DNA of 19,941 nt from JANRLJ01 sp034437895. Lineage in GTDB: Bacteria; Chloroflexota; Anaerolineae; Aggregatilineales; Phototrophicaceae. The stretch spans positions 1-19,941 of the forward strand of contig DAOTTO010000375.1 in assembly GCA_034437895.1 (NCBI GenBank). Reading direction: 5' to 3'. Positions within the stretch are counted from its first letter, which is position 1, and the number at the start of each line of letters is the position of its first letter. Shown piece after piece: positions 1 through 7,343 of the stretch. Under the pieces are notes generated by a model. That model had not been told where the DNA came from, searched no databases, and was given only the letters and a program-made list of their open reading frames with translations. The translations under genes and the position numbers were made by a program.

Positions 1-599
1 CTCACGTCATGTTGTTCACCAGCAGTTCGCTGGCTGCTGGCGATACTCATTTGGGCGATGGCTTGCATGATGCGCGTCAACAAGACATTCCGAGAAAATT
101 CGGCTGTTTTAACATGGAACTCGATATCCAGTTGTGCAAAATCAGCCGGATTATTGTGCAAGCACGTCCATGAACGTCGCAGAATATCTTCTAATTGGAT
201 AATTTCCTCGTCGGTAACCTGTTGAGCCGCCAATGCTGTTGCTCCCGGTTCAATCACTTTACGCGCCTCTATCAATTGAAGAAACGAATTGTCGGTGAGT
301 GAAAATACCAAAGCAAAATTTTCGACCAATAACTGCGGCTCAAGTGATGTTACAAATGTTCCAGAGCCATGTTTGAGTTGCACGACGTTCATCATCGCTA
401 ATGAGCGCAGTGCCTCGCGCACCGTTGCGCGGCTTACACCCATGAGCAGAGCAAGCTCACGTTCCGGCGGAAGCCGATCACCGGGGCGAAGCTGATGCTC
501 TCTGATGAGCGATAGAATACGCTCGGTAATCTGGTCGGAAATCGCTTCACGATGAACGGTACCACGAAACTGATCATTTAAGGTTTGTTGACGAGCCAT
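1..599 (-). CDS. FadR-subfamily GntR transcriptional regulator (partial, C-terminus off window)
   Basis: Reading down from an ATG at 599, the frame stays open for 199 codons to the window edge, so the C-terminus is missing. Residues about 18-85 form a GntR winged helix-turn-helix: the RLPPERELALLMGVSRATVR stretch is the classic GntR recognition helix region, and KHGSGTFV is the wing. From about residue 105 an FCD (FadR C-terminal) effector domain begins, with the helical IEARKVIEPG motif and the metal-site motif LDIEFH. It lies downstream of the ABC importer on the same strand, but a hairpin and its own promoter separate them. A close match to the operator in the 4279-4398 gap sits just before its start codon, so I infer that it represses itself and both arms of the divergent sugar locus, with a sugar or sugar acid as inducer. 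No good Shine-Dalgarno precedes the ATG. Confidence 0.93.
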   Translation of the reverse strand, partial: MARQQTLNDQFRGTVHREAISDQITERILSLIREHQLRPGDRLPPERELALLMGVSRATVREALRSLAMMNVVQLKHGSGTFVTSLEPQLLVENFALVFSLTDNSFLQLIEARKVIEPGATALAAQQVTDEEIIQLEDILRRSWTCLHNNPADFAQLDIEFHVKTAEFSRNVLLTRIMQAIAQMSIASSQRTAGEQHDV

Positions 600-614
600 A
601 CGCTAGGAGTCCAG

Positions 615-632
615 GTGATCTAACCAATTTAT
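615..632 (-). promoter_or_regulatory. FadR-type operator upstream of the GntR regulator gene
   Basis: On the plus strand this is GTGATCTAACCAATTTAT. It matches 16 of 18 positions of the element at 4321-4338. The two half-sites (TGGTT and TGATC on the minus strand, around a central A) form an imperfect version of the TGGT-N3-ACCA palindrome typical of FadR-subfamily proteins. It lies between the predicted -10 box and the ATG at 599, where a bound repressor would block its own gene. The pairing of the two copies is directly visible; the binding is inferred. Confidence 0.7.
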
Positions 633-640
633 CGTGAAAA

Positions 641-669
641 ATTGTAAGCGTTGTGAGCGCCAAAAACAA
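641..669 (-). promoter_or_regulatory. Predicted sigma-70 promoter of the FadR-type regulator
   Basis: On the minus strand a -35 box TTGTTT (669-664) is followed by a 17-base spacer and a -10 box TACAAT (646-641). A start near 634 would place the operator at 632-615 immediately downstream. The -35 is weak, but the -10 equals that of the ABC operon promoter at 4372-4344, and the distance to the operator is similar there. The promoter also lies beyond the hairpin that closes the ABC operon. Confidence 0.5.
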
Positions 670-694
670 TAACAGGCTATCCGTAAACTTACAA

Positions 695-723
695 GTAGGG
701 GCGAAACTACAGTTCGCCCCTAC
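695..723 (-). terminator. Perfect GTAGGGGCGAA inverted repeat after the ABC operon (terminator or REP-like palindrome)
   Basis: An 11-bp perfect inverted repeat, GTAGGGGCGAA and TTCGCCCCTAC, encloses a 7-base loop. It starts 17 bases past the stop of the binding-protein gene on the minus strand. There is no clear U-run, so it is not a textbook intrinsic terminator. It could stabilise the mRNA 3' end or be one copy of a dispersed palindromic repeat. It marks the boundary between the ABC operon and the regulator gene. Confidence 0.6.
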
Positions 724-739
724 CGAAGGCACTTGGTTT

Positions 740-2266
740 TTAGCTGTTCGCGGACTTCCAGGCATCAATTTGCGCTTGCATTTCGTCACGGATACGTTCA
801 ACGCCTGCGTCAATTAGTGCTTGATTCAGATTGTTTATACCCTCATCCACATCCACAACGCCACTGCCGAGTGGGTTAGCGAACTCTTGGTAGGCTGCTG
901 CAACCGAGGCAATTTCTGTCTGGACTGATGAGCCGTCAAACGTGAAACCGAGCACAGGCGACGGACGAGCATTGCGATTCAGTTCAGCCGTTTCAGGCCA
1001 GGCACCAACCTGGCTAGCGTCCCCATAATATGAATTGAAGACGTTTCCGAACATCCAATCAGTACTTGGGGCATAGCCCGTATCGCCAAAGCTTGCGGCA
1101 CCGTTTGCTGGCCGGATAAGGAGCTGATCTTCATCGGCCCATTCCCAATGCACACCCTCAAGCCCTTTGCACAACATGTTATAGAATACCGGGTCAGAAT
1201 TGGCCAGTTCAAGGTACTGCACAGCCAATTCTGGATTAGCAGAAATCGAACTGATTCCGTTCAAAGTGGCACTAACGCCGCCTGTCGTCAACAATGGTTC
1301 AGCGATGGCCTTGCTGGTGACCGCCCAGCCCCAGCGTGCTTGCACTTCTGCATTGCCCCCGGGCTTGACAATATCGGAAACGCGGACAGCAAACTGACCT
1401 GCTAACCACGCATCGTCCATTTGTGTCCAGAGCTGTATATCAGAGGGCGCATAACCTGCCTGATACCAGCGACGGATGAGTTCCGCACCCTGACGATATT
1501 CATCGGTCTGACTATAGATCAGCACCTGGGCGGAGTCGTCTGTACTCCTCACCACCAGCATCGAGTTGGGCAACTGCGGATCAAAGCCCCAGTTTTCCTC
1601 AGTAAGAATCGGCCCAAGATTATAGGTCACATGGGTCAGTGTTTCGTCTTGATCGACATATTCTTTGACAGCCGCCATGATGGCTTCCAGTTCTTCGTAG
1701 CTGGTCAGAGCTGCGAAGGCATCGCCAAGACCCACTGCCTCCAATACGTCAGTGCGAATATAGGGGCCAAATGGCTTGACAAAAATTTGCTGGTTGATCC
1801 CAGCATAAATGCTGCCGCCAACGCGCGCTGCTTCCCAGGTCTGCGGGGTTAAGCTCGCCCAAAAATTAGGCGCTAATTCTGGCAGCATATCTTCCAAGGG
1901 CATTAGATATTCCTGGTTGACATTGGTGTAGTAGTTGTTGATCCAGGGAGCGGTGAAGGCCAAGTCATAACTCTCAGCCGAGGCATTAATCAGCCCGATC
2001 TGGGTGTCAAAAGTACCCCAATCAGTAGCACGGAGTTCAATCGTTGCGCCGATACGTTCCGCCATGTAAGCGCTGAGCGCATCCTGAACGCGCTGGACAT
2101 CAGGTTGTGGCGCTCCCGGAAAGAGATAAACTAAGCGTGGTAAATCTGCACTGCCCTGTGCCGAGAGCCGCGATAGGCGGGATAAACCACCCAAACTCAC
2201 GCCTCCAGCAGCAGCAGCAATCCCCATTGACCTTAAAAAATTGCGTCTTGAAATACCTTTTTTCAC
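740..2266 (-). CDS. Tat-exported sugar ABC transporter substrate-binding protein (DUF3502 / LplA-YtcQ type)
   Basis: I place the start at the GTG at 2266 because an AAGGAG Shine-Dalgarno lies 7 bases upstream; the frame runs on upstream without such support. The 508-residue product opens with a twin-arginine signal (SRRNFLRS followed by an Ala/Gly-rich hydrophobic stretch), so it is predicted to be exported folded through Tat. The mature part is an extracellular solute-binding fold. The last ~70 residues carry the DUF3502 signature (LGFTFDGSSVQTEI, then an acidic helix ending in DEMQAQIDAW) found in LplA/YtcQ-type proteins that bind complex oligosaccharides. It is the last gene of the minus-strand importer operon, after two permeases. 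The ligand cannot be read from the sequence; plant-polysaccharide oligosaccharides would fit the enzymes encoded opposite. No lipobox is visible. Confidence 0.92.
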   Translation of the reverse strand: MKKGISRRNFLRSMGIAAAAGGVSLGGLSRLSRLSAQGSADLPRLVYLFPGAPQPDVQRVQDALSAYMAERIGATIELRATDWGTFDTQIGLINASAESYDLAFTAPWINNYYTNVNQEYLMPLEDMLPELAPNFWASLTPQTWEAARVGGSIYAGINQQIFVKPFGPYIRTDVLEAVGLGDAFAALTSYEELEAIMAAVKEYVDQDETLTHVTYNLGPILTEENWGFDPQLPNSMLVVRSTDDSAQVLIYSQTDEYRQGAELIRRWYQAGYAPSDIQLWTQMDDAWLAGQFAVRVSDIVKPGGNAEVQARWGWAVTSKAIAEPLLTTGGVSATLNGISSISANPELAVQYLELANSDPVFYNMLCKGLEGVHWEWADEDQLLIRPANGAASFGDTGYAPSTDWMFGNVFNSYYGDASQVGAWPETAELNRNARPSPVLGFTFDGSSVQTEIASVAAAYQEFANPLGSGVVDVDEGINNLNQALIDAGVERIRDEMQAQIDAWKSANS

Positions 2267-2341
2267 GAGAAAACTCCTTTGATATTCTAAACTATTTCTT
2301 TTTTGCATCATTGAACGGCCTGTTATGCGCCGCACTAGTGC

Positions 2342-3262
2342 CTATTTAAATGCGCCCAATGTAACCCCACGAATCAAGTAGCGCTGGAAAAACAAGAAGA
2401 AAAGCGCTGCGGGTCCGGTTGCCAAGACTGCCATCGCCATCCGTGCGGTCTGCGTCGGGACTTCGCCAACGGTGATGTTGCCGACTGCACTTTGCAACTG
2501 CATAGCCTGCGAATTGCTTTGGATGATATAGAGCAGATATTGCAGGGGGTAAAGATGGGGGTCGCGGATGAAATACAACGATGTTGTCCAATCATTCCAG
2601 TAGTTAAGCGCCGTAAACAACCCAATGGTCGCCAGCGCGGGTTTAGCCAGCGGAAGCGCAATGCTGACAAAAATTCGTAGTTCGCCTGCTCCATCAACCC
2701 GTGCCGCGTCGATTAATTCCGATGGCAAAGCGGCGAAGTAGGTTCGCAAAATCAGCACATAAAAAGCAACGACGAAATACGGCAGCATCAGGGCAAAAAA
2801 AGTATCCTGAACGTGCAAGTATTGGGTCATGAGGATGTAATAAGGGACGACGCCGCCATTAAATAACATCGTGAAAAAGACAAAAAATGACAGCGGCTTT
2901 CGCAAGACAAAATCTGGACGGGAGAGGACATAAGCCAGCATCGACATGAAAGTTAAGGCGATAAGCGTCCCAACCGTTGTGGTGAGCAGTGTAACCGCAT
3001 AAGCTCTCACGATAACCGTAGGGTTACGAAAAATCAGATCATAAGCCTCGGTGCTGAACTCTGAAGGAATGAGACGGTAGCCATCGCGGGTAAGGGCGAT
3101 TTCATCTGTAAAGGAGGCAGAGATAATCAGTAACAAGGGAACTAGGCAAAACAGCCCGAAGCACAGTAGGGTAAAGTGAACACTGAATCGACTCAGCCAA
3201 TTCATCAAACGGTCAGTGTCTTGTCGTTTTTGCTCGCGGAGACGCTCGGTATGGGTTGACAT
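2342..3262 (-). CDS. Sugar ABC transporter permease, YtcP/LplC-like (MalG-type)
   Basis: This 306-residue inner-membrane permease has about six hydrophobic helices. A charged N-terminus leads into the first one (HFTLLCFGLFCLVPLLLII). The cytoplasmic EAA loop that contacts the ATPase is near residues 187-215 (AARVDGAGELRIF, then ALPLAKPALA). The C-terminal GVTLGAFK is typical of MalG-type permeases paired with LplB proteins. The ATG at 3262 has a perfect AGGAGG four bases upstream, and this motif overlaps the stop codon of the preceding permease gene, which points to translational coupling. The binding-protein gene follows 75 bases later. No ATPase is encoded nearby. Confidence 0.95.
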   Translation of the reverse strand: MSTHTERLREQKRQDTDRLMNWLSRFSVHFTLLCFGLFCLVPLLLIISASFTDEIALTRDGYRLIPSEFSTEAYDLIFRNPTVIVRAYAVTLLTTTVGTLIALTFMSMLAYVLSRPDFVLRKPLSFFVFFTMLFNGGVVPYYILMTQYLHVQDTFFALMLPYFVVAFYVLILRTYFAALPSELIDAARVDGAGELRIFVSIALPLAKPALATIGLFTALNYWNDWTTSLYFIRDPHLYPLQYLLYIIQSNSQAMQLQSAVGNITVGEVPTQTARMAMAVLATGPAALFFLFFQRYLIRGVTLGAFK

Positions 3263-3270
3263 AATGCCTC

Positions 3271-4266
3271 CTAAAACAAAGACAACGGTTCGTCGGGGCG
3301 TTCAATGCGACGGACGATCCAATTAAACAGAATGACCAGAACAAAGCCGACAAAGGATTGATAAAACTGCGCTGCCGCCGCCATGCTGATATTTTTGGTC
3401 ACAATCAATGAGCGGTAGATATACGTATCCAGCACATCGGTAACGGGGTAGAGCAACTGTTGATTGCGTGTGACCTGAAAGAACAAGCCAAAATCGGCAT
3501 TCATGATGTAGGCCATCGCTAGCAACACATTAATCACTACCAATGGCAGTACCATCGGGAAGGTGACATATTTGAACTGCTGCCATTTGCTGGCTCCATC
3601 AATTTTGGCGGCTTCAAACAATTGCGGATCAATCGCCAACATACCCGACAGGTAAATTAAGCTGCTGATGCCGACGCCACTCCACAAACTGACGAGCAGG
3701 AGAATGATGCGCCAATACTCTGGCGAGTTGTACCAAGAAACAGGTTGTAGGCCTAAGCTACGCAAAATGGCATTGATAACACCATTTTCGGTTGCCAGCA
3801 GCGCATACACAAAATAGGAGACGACCACCCACGAGATGAAACGTGGGAGCAGCAAGAGGGTTTGATAATATTTTGTGAGTTGGCTGGTATAAACCTCAAA
3901 CAGCAGCCAAGCCACAAGCATTGCGAAGATTACGCCTACCGAGATAAACAGCAGATTGAGCACAACCGTGTTGACCGTCGCCCGCACTGCTGTGTCGGTT
4001 GCGAATAAAAACCGAAAATTATCTAAGCCTACAAAGTCACTACCAAATACGCCCCGCCGCACCTTGTAGTCGGTGAAGCCGATCCATACCCCAATCAGGG
4101 GAAGATATTTAAAAATGAGCAGCCATAGCAAAGCAGGCAGTGCCATCAGAAACCAAGTGAGATTGCGGCGGAAGACATGCCCTTTTAAGGATGCCCAGCG
4201 TCGAACCCACACCGATTGATGCGGCGAAATAGGGAGTTGGACTTCATTGTTGCGAAAAGTGTCCAT
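3271..4266 (-). CDS. Sugar ABC transporter permease, LplB/YtePQ-like (MalF-type)
   Basis: This is the first gene of the minus-strand importer operon. I choose the ATG at 4266 (331 residues); an in-frame TTG at 4278 is the alternative and neither has a strong ribosome site. After a basic N-terminus, helix 1 begins near WFLMALPALLWLLIF, followed by the LplB-like stretch IGVWIGFTDYKV and the periplasmic VGLDNFRFLF motif. The EAA loop reads EAAKIDGASKWQQF and then FPMVLPLVV. Proteins of this subfamily pair with DUF3502 binding proteins to import plant-derived oligosaccharides such as rhamnogalacturonan fragments. Expression is predicted from the promoter at 4372-4344 under the shared operator. 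Confidence 0.95.
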   Translation of the reverse strand: MDTFRNNEVQLPISPHQSVWVRRWASLKGHVFRRNLTWFLMALPALLWLLIFKYLPLIGVWIGFTDYKVRRGVFGSDFVGLDNFRFLFATDTAVRATVNTVVLNLLFISVGVIFAMLVAWLLFEVYTSQLTKYYQTLLLLPRFISWVVVSYFVYALLATENGVINAILRSLGLQPVSWYNSPEYWRIILLLVSLWSGVGISSLIYLSGMLAIDPQLFEAAKIDGASKWQQFKYVTFPMVLPLVVINVLLAMAYIMNADFGLFFQVTRNQQLLYPVTDVLDTYIYRSLIVTKNISMAAAAQFYQSFVGFVLVILFNWIVRRIERPDEPLSLF

Positions 4267-4312
4267 AAATTTACTCAATAAAAGAAATCAAAAATCATTT
4301 ATAAATGGCCTA

Positions 4313-4341
4313 TTGACCTAGTGGTCTGACCAATTTATAAT
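4313..4341 (+). promoter_or_regulatory. Predicted sigma-70 promoter of the plus-strand catabolic operon
   Basis: A -35 box TTGACC (4313-4318), a 17-base spacer and a perfect -10 box TATAAT (4336-4341) drive the five-gene plus-strand operon. The spacer contains the whole FadR-type palindrome, so a bound repressor would directly block RNA polymerase. A start near 4348 would give an 18-base leader to the GTG at 4366 or a 51-base leader to the ATG at 4399. Confidence 0.75.
4321..4338. promoter_or_regulatory. FadR-type operator shared by divergent promoters
   Basis: GTGGTCTGACCAATTTAT contains the perfect 11-bp palindrome TGGTCTGACCA (4322-4332), which fits the TGGT-N3-ACCA operator of FadR-subfamily GntR proteins. 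It fills the spacer of the plus-strand promoter and sits at the predicted start of the minus-strand transcript, so one bound dimer could shut both operons. A 16/18 copy lies before the regulator gene at 615-632. Family knowledge and the duplicated site make the regulator at 1-599 the likely binder. Confidence 0.78.
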
Positions 4342-4343
4342 CG

Positions 4344-4372
4344 ATTGTAGATAGTTTTCATTTTTGTGTCAA
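4344..4372 (-). promoter_or_regulatory. Predicted sigma-70 promoter of the minus-strand ABC importer operon
   Basis: On the minus strand a perfect -35 TTGACA (4372-4367) is followed by a 17-base spacer and the -10 TACAAT (4349-4344). The start would be near 4337, inside the shared operator. The -35 overlaps the first codons of the possible GTG start of the opposite gene at 4366, which mildly favours the ATG at 4399 for that gene. Confidence 0.72.
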
Positions 4373-4398
4373 TACAGGATTTTACGGCGCTGAAATCT

Positions 4399-6369
4399 AT
4401 GACGAAAAAGACCCCCTTACCGCCTGTGACGATCACTGCCTCCATCCCTTCCATGAACGCGCCATCTTGGGCGGTCTGGCAGCGGAAACTTATCGAGACG
4501 ATGAGCCAATCGGTTTACCCGTTTCTGGCAAAATATACACGGGAAGATGGCACGCTCATCTGGCGAGAGTTCCATGAAGACAGCTACCAATCCCGTGATG
4601 GCGCTGATGATTTTTATGAGAGTTTTTATAACTGGGCGCTGTTGTATCTCTTGGGTGGCGCGGATCATTTGCTAGACTTGGCGCATCGCCAATGGGATGC
4701 CGTGACACAGCAATTGACTCAACTCGGCCTTGTTCATAAAGAGTACGAGCGCGGTTATGACCAATTTCATCAAGGCGAAAGTACCATTTATTTCTATTTC
4801 CTCTGTCTGGCTGACCCAACACATCCCAAACTAATTGAACGGGCGCGACGGTTCGCCGGATTTTACTTGAATGAAGACCCGGAAGCGCAGAATTACGATC
4901 CCCAGCATAAACTCATCCGTGCGCCACACAATGGCAGTATCGGCCCACGGTGGGGCTACTTCGACGGCGAAATCAGCTATGGTTGGTATCCCTATATGGC
5001 TCCTTACGGACTGCCCTATCAGGATGTCGAGGGCGTTAACTCCTATGATGACCTGAAAGACCCGGTTTTAGCAGGACGCATGGGGCAGGTGATGGAAGCC
5101 CGTATGGGCAAAGGCGATGTCGCGACCAATTTGATTGTCACTAGCTTGATCGCCAATGCCTATTTGATGACGGGTGACGATAAATACCGCGAGTGGATTG
5201 TCGAATATGTGGATGCGTGGCATGAACGGGCGCGTCAAAACGGCGGCTTGCTGCCGGATAATGTGGGGCTTTCTGGTCAGGTCGGCGAGTATATCGACGG
5301 CAAATGGTACGGCGGCCTCTATGGATGGAGTTGGCCTCATGGCTATTACAACATCGGTATGGCGGCGATTGTTGGGGGCGCGAATGCCTATCTGCTGACG
5401 GGGAACAGCGATTATCTTGATCTGCCACGCACCCAGATCGATGCGATTCATCAACTGGGGAAAACCCATACACTCGGTTCGCTGGCGATGAGTCTGGGGC
5501 ATCATTGGGTTGGAATGCTGCATGAACACACGCCAGAAACCGAGGTTTTTGTCGTCCCATATCGCTATCAGGATTCTGGATGGTTCGACTACCAGACACC
5601 CACTCCGGTCTATCCGGTAGCCCTATGGAATTTCACGTTCCAAGCCGATGACTGGGCGAGAATCGACCATTTGCGAAAAACCAGCCTGACCGATTGGCGA
5701 CAAGTGATTCCTTTCCGCAGCAAAGAAGATGCCGGTCATGAGCAGCCCTGGTTATGTTTTTTGAACGGAGAAAACCCTACCTATCCCGAAGCCATTTTAA
5801 GCGAGAGTTATTTTAAAGTCGCACGGCGCTTGGAAATGATCCGGCAGGACGACAGCGACCTAAAGCAGGTGAGCATTCATCATTGGCAAGAACTCAATCC
5901 TGTCACGACAGAAGCGCTGATTCAACTCACATTGGGCGCACCACAGATCATTTATAACGGCGGTCTGCTGATGTGTCAGGTGCGTTACTTTGATACGCAG
6001 CGTCAGCGTCCCGGTTTGCCGGAAGATGTCGCCACGCTGGTCGAAAAGATTGAAGTCAATCACCTCATCGTCCATCTGGTGAATTTAAGTGTATTTGAAG
6101 CGCGGGATGTCCTCATACAAGCAGGCGCATTCGGCGAACACCAATTTATCAGCGCAACGTATCTCCAACGCACAAGTGATTATCCCGGTTTACAAGGATC
6201 GGCTGGTTATGCTGCACCAGAATTGCAAACTGAAGATCATACCATCACGATTAACGATCATCTGCTCCGCGTCCAACTGCCGCCTGCCACTGAAATCCGC
6301 TTAAGGCTTGAGGTGAAGCGCTTCGTCAATACCCCTTCATACCGTTTACCTTGGGAGCGCCTCACATGA
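4399..6369 (+). CDS. Unassigned putative helical-toroid carbohydrate-active enzyme
   Basis: I do not recognise a named family for this 656-residue protein. From about residue 20 to 470 it has alternating helices with many aromatic and acidic residues in loops, such as the WREFHEDSYQSRDGADDFYES stretch, FDGEISYGWYPY, LYGWSWPHGYY and LGHHWVGML. This is the look of an (alpha/alpha)6 toroid glycosidase or polysaccharide lyase. The last ~170 residues look beta-rich and may form a sandwich domain. There is no signal peptide, so it should act in the cytosol on imported oligosaccharides. It is the first gene of the operon, and its stop overlaps the next start (ATGA). An in-frame GTG at 4366 would add 11 residues; neither start has a clear ribosome site. 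The family assignment is inference only. Confidence 0.88.
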   Translation: MTKKTPLPPVTITASIPSMNAPSWAVWQRKLIETMSQSVYPFLAKYTREDGTLIWREFHEDSYQSRDGADDFYESFYNWALLYLLGGADHLLDLAHRQWDAVTQQLTQLGLVHKEYERGYDQFHQGESTIYFYFLCLADPTHPKLIERARRFAGFYLNEDPEAQNYDPQHKLIRAPHNGSIGPRWGYFDGEISYGWYPYMAPYGLPYQDVEGVNSYDDLKDPVLAGRMGQVMEARMGKGDVATNLIVTSLIANAYLMTGDDKYREWIVEYVDAWHERARQNGGLLPDNVGLSGQVGEYIDGKWYGGLYGWSWPHGYYNIGMAAIVGGANAYLLTGNSDYLDLPRTQIDAIHQLGKTHTLGSLAMSLGHHWVGMLHEHTPETEVFVVPYRYQDSGWFDYQTPTPVYPVALWNFTFQADDWARIDHLRKTSLTDWRQVIPFRSKEDAGHEQPWLCFLNGENPTYPEAILSESYFKVARRLEMIRQDDSDLKQVSIHHWQELNPVTTEALIQLTLGAPQIIYNGGLLMCQVRYFDTQRQRPGLPEDVATLVEKIEVNHLIVHLVNLSVFEARDVLIQAGAFGEHQFISATYLQRTSDYPGLQGSAGYAAPELQTEDHTITINDHLLRVQLPPATEIRLRLEVKRFVNTPSYRLPWERLT

Positions 6370-7343
6370 TAAATCCTCTACCGACGCATCCCGTCGGGCG
6401 AACCGCGCTGCAAGTGCCTCGTGTTGGCTTTGGGACTGCACCGCTGGTGACTGCACCGGGATGGAGAGGGGGCGACCCGATAACTGAAGCGCAAGCATTG
6501 CAGGCACTTCAATACGCATATGATGAAGGTATTCGGTTTTTTGATACCGCCCCGGCCTACGTGCGCGGATTAGCGGAAACACGCACGGGTAAATTGCTAG
6601 GGCAGCTCCCACGCGAACAATTCGTGGTCGCCACCAAAGTGGGCATCGACATTACAGGGGATGAGGTGCGCCGTGATTACAGCCGGGACGGGGTGCTTCG
6701 CAGCCTTGAAGGCAGCTTAAAACGCTTACAAGTCGATCATGTGGATATTCTCCATGTTCACGACCCTGATGATTATGGGCGACAAGTGCTGGATGAAACG
6801 TTTCCGGCATTGGCTGAACTACGCACTCAAGGTGTCATTAAGGCGATTGGCGCGGGAATGAATCAATGGCGCGTGCCAATGGAATTCGCGCAGCACGCCG
6901 ATTTCGACTGCTTTATGATTGCTGGACGGTATACCCTATTAGAGCAGGGCGCATTGCCCTTTTTCGACCTGTGTTACGAAAAAGGCATAGCCATTTTTGC
7001 CGCCAGCATTTACAACAGTGGAATTTTAGCTACTGGTGCTGCCTCCCCTCATGCAGCTTATAACCACGCGCCGCCCTCAGCGGAGATTATCGCCCGTGTG
7101 CAGGCCATCGAAGCAGTTTGCCGCGAATTTGATATACCGCTTCACACGGCGGCGACTCAGTTCCCTTATGGACATCCCGCCGTAAAATCCATCGTGGCTG
7201 GTTTTCAACACCCTAACGAAGTTCGCGCCTGTCTGAATGCGCTCCAGCAGACGATTCCCTCATCCTTGTGGGAACGTCTGCGCGAGACTAGACAGCTTGA
7301 TTCAACGATACCCATTTCCTCTATGAAAGTTATTGGCTCATGA
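6366..7343 (+). CDS. Aldo/keto reductase, aldose 1-dehydrogenase (L-fucose/L-galactose dehydrogenase) type
   Basis: The 325-residue product belongs to the aldo/keto reductase superfamily, a TIM barrel using NAD(P). The catalytic tetrad is visible: Asp60 and Tyr65 in FFDTAPAYVRG, Lys91 in ATKVG and His132 in HVHDPDD. The opening LPTHPVGRT..VPRVGFGTAPL and the whole profile match D-threo-aldose 1-dehydrogenases, which oxidise L-fucose, L-galactose or D-arabinose to the lactone. I choose the ATG at 6366: it overlaps the upstream stop as ATGA and a GGGAG lies 9 bases before it. Its own stop overlaps the next ATG. With the aldolase that follows it fits an oxidative, phosphate-free sugar-acid route; the lactonase and dehydratase of such a route are not in the window. 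The exact sugar is uncertain. Confidence 0.93.
   Translation: MINPLPTHPVGRTALQVPRVGFGTAPLVTAPGWRGGDPITEAQALQALQYAYDEGIRFFDTAPAYVRGLAETRTGKLLGQLPREQFVVATKVGIDITGDEVRRDYSRDGVLRSLEGSLKRLQVDHVDILHVHDPDDYGRQVLDETFPALAELRTQGVIKAIGAGMNQWRVPMEFAQHADFDCFMIAGRYTLLEQGALPFFDLCYEKGIAIFAASIYNSGILATGAASPHAAYNHAPPSAEIIARVQAIEAVCREFDIPLHTAATQFPYGHPAVKSIVAGFQHPNEVRACLNALQQTIPSSLWERLRETRQLDSTIPISSMKVIGS

Noticed and set aside
1421..1852. Plus-strand open frame of 143 codons within the binding-protein gene
   Set aside because: It is antisense to a clear DUF3502 binding protein, has no ribosome site and no recognisable domain.
2267..2335. N-terminal extension of the DUF3502 binding protein
   Set aside because: It would place 23 residues before the twin-arginine signal and bypass the AAGGAG that correctly precedes the GTG at 2266.
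2332..2341. GCACTAGTGC palindrome after the YtcP-like permease stop
   Set aside because: It is a short perfect palindrome with no supporting promoter or repeat context, and may be chance.
5068..5599. Long minus-strand open frames opposite the first enzyme gene
   Set aside because: They lie within a strongly coding plus-strand gene, have no family features and look like antisense shadows.
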